Source of the DNA: Acidaminococcaceae bacterium
GTDB lineage: Bacteria; Bacillota; Negativicutes; Acidaminococcales; Acidaminococcaceae
Reading direction: 5' to 3'
DNA: 19,704 nucleotides
Assembly (NCBI GenBank): GCA_017443165.1
Contig: JAFSOW010000171.1
Location: 1 to 19,704 of the forward strand
Part shown: piece after piece, positions 1-6,187 of the stretch
Position numbering within the stretch: position 1 is the first letter of the stretch
Layout of the letters: the number at the start of each line of letters is the position of its first letter
Notes under the pieces: model-generated
The model's input: the letters and a program-made list of their open reading frames with translations, nothing else
Databases searched by the model: none
What the model was told of the DNA's origin: nothing
Position numbers and translations under genes: made by a program

Positions 1-136
1 CCCGGAAAATCATGGCATTTACATGCGTCAGTTCCGTATCCGTCAGCATCTTCCGCCAGCGGACAAAGATGCCCATGCCGATCAGAAGAAACAGGGGGAT
101 GATTGCTTTTACCGCAACAATAAAATGTTGCTCCAT
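1..136 (-). CDS. AEC (auxin efflux carrier) family transporter, N-terminal fragment cut by window edge
   Basis: An ATG at 136 opens a frame that stays open for 45 codons to the left edge. The visible residues form a hydrophobic first membrane segment (about residues 5-25, with IIPLFLLIGMGIF), followed by a basic stretch (RWRK) and a segment ending VNAMIFR. This pattern resembles the first helix and loop of AEC-family permeases, which export or import small carboxylates and similar solutes. The start lies 2 nt after the stop of the ABC ATPase gene, so it is probably the last gene of that operon and translated by coupling. Only about a seventh of the expected protein is visible, so the family call is tentative and no substrate can be proposed. 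Confidence 0.6.
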   Translation of the reverse strand, partial: MEQHFIVAVKAIIPLFLLIGMGIFVRWRKMLTDTELTHVNAMIFR

Positions 137-138
137 AA

Positions 139-933
139 TTACCCCAGCAGCAGCTTATCGCTGGCCATTCCGTCGCCGCTGGCTTTCTCAAACATCGCCA
201 GCAGGTCGGCAATCTTCAGGTTTTTCTTTTCGTCGCCGTCCACGTCAATCAACACCCGGCCCTCATGCATCATGACCAGGCGGTTGCCGAAACGCAGGGC
301 GTCACGCATGTTATGGGTGATCATCAGGGTCGTCAGCTGATCCCGTTCCACAATGGTATCCGTCAGCTCCAGGACTTTTTCCGCTGTTTTCGGATCCAGC
401 GCCGCCGTGTGCTCGTCCAGCAACAATAATTTCGGTTTTTTAATGGTTGCCATCAGCAGGGTCAGGGCCTGCCGCTGGCCGCCGGAAAGCAGGCCTACAT
501 GGGCGGTCATACGCTCTTCCAGCCCCAGGTTCAGCTCTTTCAGCATTTCATAAAAACGGTCGTGCTGCTCACTGCTGCTGCTCCAGCTGAGGCCCGGGAA
601 CTGGCCCCGCCGTGACGCGATGGCCAGGTTCTCTTCAATCATCATACCGGCCGCCGTTCCCAGCATGGGATCCTGGAACACCCGGCCGATGTACCTGGCC
701 CGTTTGTGCTCCGGTTCTTTCGTAATATCCACGCCGTCAATGACGATACGTCCTTTATCAATGGGCCAGACGCCGGCAATGGCGTTCAGCATGGTGGACT
801 TGCCGGCCCCGTTGCTGCCGATCACCGTTGTGAAGTCGCCCGGTTTCAGGTGCAGGGTGGTGTCCACGAGAGCCCGTTTCTCATTAATGGTTCCGGGGAA
901 AAATGTTTTATAAATATGCTCAACCTGTAACAT
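139..933 (-). CDS. ABC transporter ATP-binding protein (COG1101-type)
   Basis: This is the 264-residue nucleotide-binding subunit of an importer. Walker A (GSNGAGKST) is at residues 39-47, the signature LSGGQ at 149-153, Walker B (LLLLDE) at 169-174 and the switch His at 207 (THNM), so all catalytic motifs are intact. It would couple ATP hydrolysis to the permease encoded directly upstream. Its ATG shares one base with the permease stop codon (TGATG), a classical translational-coupling junction. The family is the ATPase partner of COG2984 lipoproteins and COG4120 permeases; in some streptococci such a set is called TrpXYZ. The substrate here is unknown. The AEC-type gene follows after 2 nt. 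Confidence 0.92.
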   Translation of the reverse strand: MLQVEHIYKTFFPGTINEKRALVDTTLHLKPGDFTTVIGSNGAGKSTMLNAIAGVWPIDKGRIVIDGVDITKEPEHKRARYIGRVFQDPMLGTAAGMMIEENLAIASRRGQFPGLSWSSSSEQHDRFYEMLKELNLGLEERMTAHVGLLSGGQRQALTLLMATIKKPKLLLLDEHTAALDPKTAEKVLELTDTIVERDQLTTLMITHNMRDALRFGNRLVMMHEGRVLIDVDGDEKKNLKIADLLAMFEKASGDGMASDKLLLG

Positions 934-1817
934 CAGCGCGCCACCTTTCTGCCCTTGAACTTCGCCTTGATCAGCGGCATGGACAGCGCAATCGCCACCA
1001 GCACGGAAGTAAAGAGCTTCAGATCGTTGGGCGGCATGCCCATCTGCAGTACCACGGCAATGACGATACGGTACACGACAGAGCCAAGCACCACGGAAAT
1101 CATGCAGTTTTTAAAGCTGCGGGTGCCGAACAGCACCTCGCCGATAATGACCGACGCCAGACCGATAACGATGGTGCCGACGCCCATGCCCACATCCGCG
1201 AAGCCGTTGTTCTGGCCTACCAGCGCGCCCGAAACGGAAATCAGGGCATTGCTGATAATGAGGCCCAGAATAATGGTCATATCCGTATTCACGCCCTGGG
1301 CCCGGATCATCTGCTGGTTGAAACCGGTCGCGCGGATCGCCGCGCCGATTTCCGTGCCAAAGAACCAGTACATGCCGATGCCGATGAGCAGCGTCGCTGC
1401 CAGCCCCACCACAAAAGTGGTATACGCATTATTCAGGCCCAGCGCCTGCTGGGTATAGGTAAATACCGTATCCACGCCAAGCAGGGACAGGTTCGCCTTG
1501 CCCATGATGCGCAGATTCACGGAATACAGCGCAATCATCGTCAGAATTCCCGCCAGCAGTGCCGGAATTTTCATTTTTGTCGTCAGGAAGCCCGTTACCG
1601 CGCCGGCCAGCATGCCGGCCACTGCGGCCGCCAGAATCGCCGTGCTGACACTGTGGCCGCTTGCCATCAGCGTCGCCGCCGTCGCCGCTCCCAGCGGGAA
1701 ACTGCCTTCACAGGTCAGGTCCGCCAGATCCAGCACACGAAATGTTACATACACGCCAAGGGCCATTACGGCCCACAACAAACCTTGTGCCACCGTTGAC
1801 ACAGCCAGGTTACTCAT
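933..1817 (-). CDS. ABC transporter permease (COG4120-type, BPD_transp_2 family)
   Basis: This is an integral membrane permease of 294 residues with about eight hydrophobic segments, including the Gly/Ala-rich stretches typical of the branched-chain amino acid/ribose-type permease fold. The frame is open further upstream, but the ATG at 1817 is preferred: GAGGT lies 9 nt before it and the protein then begins directly with the amphipathic N-terminus and first helix (MSNLAVSTVAQG). The gene lies between the lipoprotein gene, 226 nt upstream, and the ATPase gene, which overlaps it by one base. It should form the dimeric channel of the importer. Nothing in the sequence fixes the substrate. Confidence 0.9.
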   Translation of the reverse strand: MSNLAVSTVAQGLLWAVMALGVYVTFRVLDLADLTCEGSFPLGAATAATLMASGHSVSTAILAAAVAGMLAGAVTGFLTTKMKIPALLAGILTMIALYSVNLRIMGKANLSLLGVDTVFTYTQQALGLNNAYTTFVVGLAATLLIGIGMYWFFGTEIGAAIRATGFNQQMIRAQGVNTDMTIILGLIISNALISVSGALVGQNNGFADVGMGVGTIVIGLASVIIGEVLFGTRSFKNCMISVVLGSVVYRIVIAVVLQMGMPPNDLKLFTSVLVAIALSMPLIKAKFKGRKVAR

Positions 1818-1932
1818 AAAACATTGACCTCGAATCTCTTGTAAAATGTAAAACTTATAAAATTTATTGCGTAACACCGCATGGATAAGGCTGCGCAGCC
1901 GCCGGAAGCGGACTGGCAGTTCCTTATATATA

Positions 1933-1967
1933 AAAAGGAACGGATCCGTTTGTTACGACGGATCCGG
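1933..1967 (-). terminator. Intercistronic hairpin with U-tract between binding-protein and permease genes
   Basis: Positions 1942-1950 and 1959-1967 form a perfect 9-bp inverted repeat (core GGATCCGT/ACGGATCC) with an 8-nt loop. Read on the minus strand it is followed by TTCCTTTTTAT. A second hairpin (1992-2000 with 2015-2022, one bulge) lies between it and the end of the lipoprotein gene. This is the usual arrangement of a partial terminator that lets the binding protein be made in excess over the membrane subunits. The remaining bases of the 226-nt gap hold the palindrome GGCTGCGCAGCC (1889-1900) and the permease ribosome binding site, and nothing else I recognise. Confidence 0.6.
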
Positions 1968-2043
1968 CCCTGCCTGTCACCATCAGATTAAGGAAACTGT
2001 AAATATAATTCTCCACAGTTCCCGCTATATCGAACCAAACAGA

Positions 2044-3063
2044 TTACTTGATTACTTCCGCGCCCTTCAGCAGTTCCGCCGGGATCTTGATGCCCAGCTG
2101 ATCGGCTTTCTTCTGGTTTACGACAGCCTTAAACTCTTTCTGGGAACGGATCGCCATATCCTGGGGTTTCGCCTTGCCGTTCAGGATCTCCGCCGCCATG
2201 GCACCGGTCTCTTCGCCCAGCATGTAATAATCGATGCCCAGGGTAATCAGACCGCCGGCCTTCACTTCGCCGGGTTCCGCGCAGATGACCGGCAGTTTGA
2301 CTTCATCGGTCACCTTGCACAGGGTAGGCATGGCGGAAGCCATGATATTATCGGTAGGAATATACAGGGCGTCAATCTTGCCAATCAGGCTGTGGGCTGC
2401 CTGCTGGATATCGTTAACGGTGGAAACCGTGGCTTCTTTGACCGTCAGGCCTTTTGCCGCCGCTTCTTTCTTCAGGATTTCAACCTGGATCTGGCTGTTC
2501 ACTTCGCTGGAGCAGTAAATAACGCCCACGTTCTTTGCGGTGGGAACTACTTTCTGCAGCAGTTCAACCTGTTCTTTGATGGGGTTCATGTCCGTGGTAC
2601 CGGTTACGTTGGTGCCAGGTTTTGCGGCATCTTTTACCAGTTTCGCGGATTTATAATCGGTAATGGCCGTGCCTACAATAGGAATCGTTTTCGTGGCGTT
2701 GGCTACAGACTGCGCGGAGGGCGTAGCGATAGCGCAGATCAGATCCACTTTGTTGTTGACAAACCGGTTGGCGATGTTCTGCAGATTGGACTGGTCTGCC
2801 TGCGCATTCTGCCGGTCAAAGGTGATATTCTGCCCTTCTTTAAAGCCGTTTTTGGCCAGGCCGTCAACAAAGCCTTTATTGGCAGCATCCAGAGCGGCAT
2901 GCTCTACCAGCTGCACAATGCCAACATTGAATTTCTTCTCCGCCTTCGGTGCCGGTTTTTTGTCTCCGCCGCCGCAGCCGGCCATACCTACTGCCAGGGT
3001 CAGCATCAGGGCCGCTGCCAGAGCCTTCATTTTAGATCCGGATAATTTAAACATGTCCCTCAT
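2044..3063 (-). CDS. ABC transporter substrate-binding lipoprotein (COG2984-type)
   Basis: This is the solute-binding subunit of the importer, 339 residues. It begins with a signal peptide: basic start, hydrophobic core (about residues 13-28) and a lipobox-like MAGC with the acyl-anchoring Cys at residue 30, followed by a Gly/Lys/Pro-rich tether. The mature part has the two-lobed look of periplasmic binding protein-like COG2984 members (VGIVQLVEHAALD near the start; ALYIPTDN and GIDYYMLGEETG later). An in-frame ATG three codons downstream, at 3054, is an equally possible start; GAGGGA/AAGGA precede both. The gene is first in the operon and has its own promoter. No T-box or other recognisable riboswitch is present in the leader, so tryptophan, the substrate of some relatives, is not supported here. 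Confidence 0.9.
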   Translation of the reverse strand: MRDMFKLSGSKMKALAAALMLTLAVGMAGCGGGDKKPAPKAEKKFNVGIVQLVEHAALDAANKGFVDGLAKNGFKEGQNITFDRQNAQADQSNLQNIANRFVNNKVDLICAIATPSAQSVANATKTIPIVGTAITDYKSAKLVKDAAKPGTNVTGTTDMNPIKEQVELLQKVVPTAKNVGVIYCSSEVNSQIQVEILKKEAAAKGLTVKEATVSTVNDIQQAAHSLIGKIDALYIPTDNIMASAMPTLCKVTDEVKLPVICAEPGEVKAGGLITLGIDYYMLGEETGAMAAEILNGKAKPQDMAIRSQKEFKAVVNQKKADQLGIKIPAELLKGAEVIK

Positions 3064-3093
3064 TTCCTTCCCTCATTTTTTATACAGTTACAG

Positions 3094-3130
3094 GCAATCA
3101 ATCTCTACGTGTTCTATAATCTCTGATTGC
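3094..3130 (-). promoter_or_regulatory. Inverted repeat in the leader of the ABC importer operon
   Basis: GCAATCA (3094-3100) and TGATTGC (3124-3130) can pair around a 23-nt loop that carries ATCTCT twice. The element lies in the leader, between the promoter and the start of the lipoprotein gene. It matches no riboswitch class I know. It could be an RNA hairpin or an operator, or it may be chance. Confidence 0.3.
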
Positions 3131-3190
3131 GCCGTGGAAACCGTTCCGTTTATTACTTCACAGTCCCTTACTTATAACTATACATAGTAT

Positions 3191-3219
3191 ATTGTAAGCG
3201 TAAACACCGATAAAGTAAA
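3191..3219 (-). promoter_or_regulatory. Promoter of the ABC importer operon
   Basis: On the minus strand TTTACT (3219-3214) is followed after exactly 17 nt by TACAAT (3196-3191), a sigma-A type promoter. A transcript starting near 3184 would carry a leader of about 120 nt before the lipoprotein start. The rest of the 326-nt divergent gap holds an A/T-rich palindrome (3264-3277), a small hairpin (AGTCCT/AGGACT around 3307-3322) and the weaker promoter of the plus-strand gene. Confidence 0.6.
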
Positions 3220-3263
3220 TAGCTTTTGCATAATTCTGCCCTTTTATTAGCCATATACTATCA

Positions 3264-3277
3264 TTTTTTGCAAAAAA
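3264..3277. repeat. Perfect 14-bp palindrome TTTTTTGCAAAAAA in divergent intergenic region
   Basis: T6-GC-A6 is a perfect palindrome about 45 bp upstream of the -35 box of the importer promoter, between two divergent transcription units. Palindromes of this kind can be operators or intrinsically bent DNA. The local A/T richness makes chance a real possibility. Confidence 0.3.
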
Positions 3278-3324
3278 GCTGTAAAAAAAGTAACGGTTAA
3301 CCCACAGTCCTCCCTAAAGGACTC

Positions 3325-3353
3325 CTGCAAATCCTGTTTTTTCATACTATAGT
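3325..3353 (+). promoter_or_regulatory. Possible promoter of the secreted-protein gene
   Basis: TATAGT (3348-3353) is a good -10 box; 17 nt upstream is the poor -35 CTGCAA (3325-3330). It is the best candidate in front of the plus-strand gene starting at 3390. Confidence 0.35.
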
Positions 3354-3389
3354 AATTGTAGATGATTAAATAATGAAAGGATGATAACC

Positions 3390-3965
3390 ATGCTGAAACG
3401 GATTTTACTCTTCCTGATGGCAATCATGATGTTTAGCGCCGGCGCTTATGCCGAACAGTGGACCTACCTGGGCCGTTACGCGGTTAAGAACAACCCCCTG
3501 TATGTCAATACGACCGACGCGCTGATCCTGAACCACCTGTTCCTCTATACATCCCAGTCCACAAACAATCACCAGATGTACGATGTCTATTATTTCCACG
3601 ACCACAACGACGATGTCCGGGTGGTCAATGACGTCGTCAACCTGATCACGGTTCCCATCAAAGCAAAACTCGTTCCCCTGAACATCTACGGAAAACCCAT
3701 GCTCAGCGACGGTGTGTTCTGCGGCCAGATTTTCTCAGATATCAAGATTACCAACGCTGGCGTCTTTGAAGTCCGGCCTGTTGCTTTCTCCATCCGGGAT
3801 TCCGTAAGCGGCAAGGTTATCTTCCGGTCTGCGGGTGAAATGCAGGGGCAGATTCTCCTGGCCGACTCCGCGGCGCAGAAAATCGCGGCCCTTACCGGTC
3901 CCCACAAGGATTGGTATGAAACGATTGGCGGCATGCCGTTATCCGCGTTCCAACAGCAGAAATGA
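3390..3965 (+). CDS. Secreted protein of unknown function
   Basis: I do not recognise this family. The product is 191 residues with a clear Sec signal peptide: MLKR, a hydrophobic core rich in Met/Leu/Ile/Phe, and an AYA|EQ cleavage motif near residues 20-22. No lipobox Cys is present, so it is predicted to be periplasmic or secreted. The mature part is mostly beta-type in composition and contains one Cys, many Asn/Asp/Tyr residues and the motif YYFHDHNDD. There is no obvious enzyme motif. The ATG at 3390 is chosen because AAAGGA lies 8 nt before it; an ATG at 3381 lies against that site and has no room for one. It precedes the Na+/Ca2+ exchanger gene by 70 nt in the same direction, so co-transcription is possible. 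Confidence 0.75.
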   Translation: MLKRILLFLMAIMMFSAGAYAEQWTYLGRYAVKNNPLYVNTTDALILNHLFLYTSQSTNNHQMYDVYYFHDHNDDVRVVNDVVNLITVPIKAKLVPLNIYGKPMLSDGVFCGQIFSDIKITNAGVFEVRPVAFSIRDSVSGKVIFRSAGEMQGQILLADSAAQKIAALTGPHKDWYETIGGMPLSAFQQQK

Positions 3966-4035
3966 AAATCGTCCGGCCCGTCCGGATAATCAGATTTTAT
4001 TAAAATCGGTTGTGCAAAGGATTGCGTTTTAGACT

Positions 4036-5043
4036 ATGAGTGTAGAAATTATCAAACAACTGGCTATTTTAATCGTTGGGTTTGCCCTGCTGGTAAAAGG
4101 CGCTGACCTGTTTGTAGACGGTGCCTCCGGCATCGCCAAAAAGTTCGGCATCTCGGAGCTGATCATCGGGCTTACCATCGTGGCCATGGGCACCAGCGCG
4201 CCGGAAGCCGCGGTCTCCATCGCGGCCGCCGCCAAAGGAAGCGCCGGTATCTCCATCGGTAACGTAATCGGCAGCAACATCATGAACATTTTCATTATTC
4301 TTGGTGTAGTGGCTTCCATCACTCCGCTGAAGATCGAACGTTCCACCGTCCACTATGAGATGCCATTCACCATAATCGTCACTGTATTATTCGTGCTCAT
4401 GGGCAAAGACGGGCTCATTACCCGCTTTGACGGCGCTGTTTTCTGGGCGGGCCTGCTGCTTTACATCGCCTATCTGCTGCGCCAGGCAAAACAGAAACCG
4501 GCAGAGGCCCCTGCGCAGGCTGAATCGCTTGCGGAATCCGCGACAACGGTTCCGGATGCCGTCGAAACAAGTGCCACACCTGCCACTGCCGCAGAATCCC
4601 CTTCCATCTGGAAACTGATCGCCCTTACCATCGTGGGCCTTGCCGTGATCCTGGTCAGCAGCGATTACGCCGTGGACGCCGCCGTGGCGCTGGCAAAAAT
4701 TTTCAACATCAGCGACCGGGTTATCGGTTTGACCATCGTAGCCCTGGGCACTTCCCTGCCGGAACTGGTGACTTCGGTCACAGCGGCGCTGCGGGGCAAT
4801 GCAGATCTGGCGGTAGGCAATGTGGTGGGCAGCTGTATTTTTAACCTGCTGTTTGTATTGGGCACTTCCGCCCTGATCCTTCCCATCCCCTGCGCCCCCA
4901 ATTTCCTCAGCGACGCCTATGTGGCCGTGGGCGCCACTGTACTGCTGCTGCTCTTCGGTTTCACCCAGATGAAGATCGCCCGCTGGGAAGGCGTGCTGCT
5001 GGTGGCCTGCTATGTGGCCTACGCGTATGTAGCGCTGGTCTGA
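4036..5043 (+). CDS. Calcium/sodium antiporter (CaCA family, YrbG-like)
   Basis: This is an inner-membrane exchanger of 335 residues made of two homologous halves, as in the CaCA superfamily. The alpha-1 repeat has GTSAPE at 52-57 and GNVIGSN at 75-81; the alpha-2 repeat has GTSLPE at 238-243 and GNVVGS at 261-266. The acidic residues of the GTSxPE motifs bind the cation. About ten hydrophobic segments are visible. The halves are joined by a soluble Ala/Glu/Thr/Pro-rich linker at about 151-190, longer and more repetitive than in E. coli YrbG. A stop codon directly upstream (4030-4032) and the lack of other starts fix the ATG, although AAAGG lies 15 nt away, which suggests weak initiation. It probably exports Ca2+ using the Na+ gradient. 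A strong terminator follows. Confidence 0.93.
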   Translation: MSVEIIKQLAILIVGFALLVKGADLFVDGASGIAKKFGISELIIGLTIVAMGTSAPEAAVSIAAAAKGSAGISIGNVIGSNIMNIFIILGVVASITPLKIERSTVHYEMPFTIIVTVLFVLMGKDGLITRFDGAVFWAGLLLYIAYLLRQAKQKPAEAPAQAESLAESATTVPDAVETSATPATAAESPSIWKLIALTIVGLAVILVSSDYAVDAAVALAKIFNISDRVIGLTIVALGTSLPELVTSVTAALRGNADLAVGNVVGSCIFNLLFVLGTSALILPIPCAPNFLSDAYVAVGATVLLLLFGFTQMKIARWEGVLLVACYVAYAYVALV

Positions 5044-5136
5044 CCGCACGGGAAGGTTGTTTCAGGCCGAAACCGCCAGGCGTAACTGCCAGACAAAATT
5101 ATCCTGTTCATTCTCTAAAAGGATGCCGGAAAACAT

Positions 5137-5190
5137 AACAGGACCTGCAATGATGTGTGCATGACACACCAATACAGGTCCTGTTTTTTT
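5137..5190 (+). terminator. Two-tier rho-independent terminator after the exchanger gene
   Basis: An 11-bp perfect stem (5137-5147 with 5175-5185, AACAGGACCTG/CAGGTCCTGTT) encloses a second small hairpin (TGTGT 5154-5158 with ACACA 5164-5168) and is followed by T7 (5184-5190). Read the other way the stem is followed by TTATGTTTT, so it may also stop minus-strand transcription coming from the GRE activase gene. Confidence 0.85.
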
Positions 5191-5236
5191 ACGTTTGAGA
5201 CAAAGCCGGAAGGTTCCTGCTCTCCGCATTTCTTCC

Positions 5237-5266
5237 CTGAATCTGTTTTTTCTGAATCTGTTTTTT
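5237..5266. repeat. Tandem duplication of a 15-bp unit
   Basis: The unit CTGAATCTGTTTTTT occurs twice without a gap (5237-5251, 5252-5266), just downstream of the activase stop codon on the minus strand. It looks like a slippage duplication; no function is evident. Confidence 0.7.
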
Positions 5267-5281
5267 CCGTAACCCGCTGCC

Positions 5282-6187
5282 TCACCGGTAGGAAACCGCT
5301 TCCACGCCTTCCTCCGTGACAATAGCCCGCAGCCGTGCCAGTTCCTCATCCGTGGGCCGGCGGAAAGCCTGCTCATCGTAGGAAAGGCCCAGCTGGGTAT
5401 ATTTATCCGCGCCGTAGCTGTGGTACGGCAGCAGCTCCAGCTTCGGCTCCGGCAGATGTTCCCTGACGAACCGGGCCGTGTTCCGGATATTTTCCTCGTC
5501 GCCGTTGACTCCCATGATCGTGGGAATCCGGACGACGATATTTTTATTCTGTTTGCCCAGCGCCGCAATATTATGCAGGATCAGGTCGTTGTCCACACCG
5601 GTGAACTGCCGGTGCTTTGCCCTGTCCATATGCTTGATATCCATGAACAGCAGGTCCATCAGGTCCAGGGTGGGCTGCAGTTTTTCCAGCGGAAAGTATC
5701 CGCAGGTCTCCATGGCCTGGTTCAGCCCCAGGTCATATACCGCCCGGGCAAGCTCATGCAGAAATTCCGGCTGCTGCGTGCATTCCCCGCCGGAATAGGT
5801 CACGCCGCCGCCGGACTCCCGGAAAAAGATCAGTTCCTTTTCCAGCCAGTCCAGCACCTGCTGTACCGTCCATTCCGTTACGGAATGCTTCCGGGCGTGT
5901 TCCAGGCAGGCCTTCACGCAGGCGCCGCAGTCCACGCATTTTTCCCGCTCCCCGGGGGCATTCAGGTCACAGCCCACCTGGCGAGGGCAGACGGACGTGC
6001 AGCGGCCGCAGCCGATGCAGCGGGACGCGATATACAGGATGCGGTCGCGGGCCTCCCAGCCTTCCGGATTGGAGCACCACCGGCAGCGCAGGGGACAGCC
6101 GGCAAAGAACACGATGGTCCGGATGCCGTCCCCGTCATTGACGGAATAGTGCTGCAGCTGCAGGATCTTTCCCTTAGTATTCATCAT
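5282..6187 (-). CDS. Glycyl radical enzyme activating enzyme (radical SAM)
   Basis: This is a 301-residue activase that would use S-adenosylmethionine to put the radical on the Gly of the neighbouring GRE. The radical-SAM cluster motif CxxxCxxC is at C31, C35 and C38. It is followed by an inserted double [4Fe-4S] ferredoxin domain (C57/C60/C63/C67 and C84/C87/C90/C94), the layout seen in activases of glycerol dehydratase- and decarboxylase-type GREs and absent from the short PflA of pyruvate formate-lyase. A Gly-rich SAM-binding segment (GGGVTYSGGE) is at about 126-135. Its start (6187, or 6184 for the second ATG) lies inside the end of the GRE gene, a 14-nt overlap, so translation is probably coupled. 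Confidence 0.95.
   Translation of the reverse strand: MMNTKGKILQLQHYSVNDGDGIRTIVFFAGCPLRCRWCSNPEGWEARDRILYIASRCIGCGRCTSVCPRQVGCDLNAPGEREKCVDCGACVKACLEHARKHSVTEWTVQQVLDWLEKELIFFRESGGGVTYSGGECTQQPEFLHELARAVYDLGLNQAMETCGYFPLEKLQPTLDLMDLLFMDIKHMDRAKHRQFTGVDNDLILHNIAALGKQNKNIVVRIPTIMGVNGDEENIRNTARFVREHLPEPKLELLPYHSYGADKYTQLGLSYDEQAFRRPTDEELARLRAIVTEEGVEAVSYR

Noticed and set aside
903..1799. 298-codon plus-strand frame opposite the ABC permease
   Set aside because: Extreme His/Arg/Gln content typical of the reverse strand of a hydrophobic protein gene.
3064..3190. T-box or other riboswitch in the ABC importer leader
   Set aside because: Considered because some relatives transport tryptophan under T-box control; no T-box core, specifier stem or terminator/antiterminator pair is present.
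5062..5568. 168-codon minus-strand frame overlapping the activase end
   Set aside because: It runs through the exchanger terminator and is out of frame with the clear radical-SAM gene.
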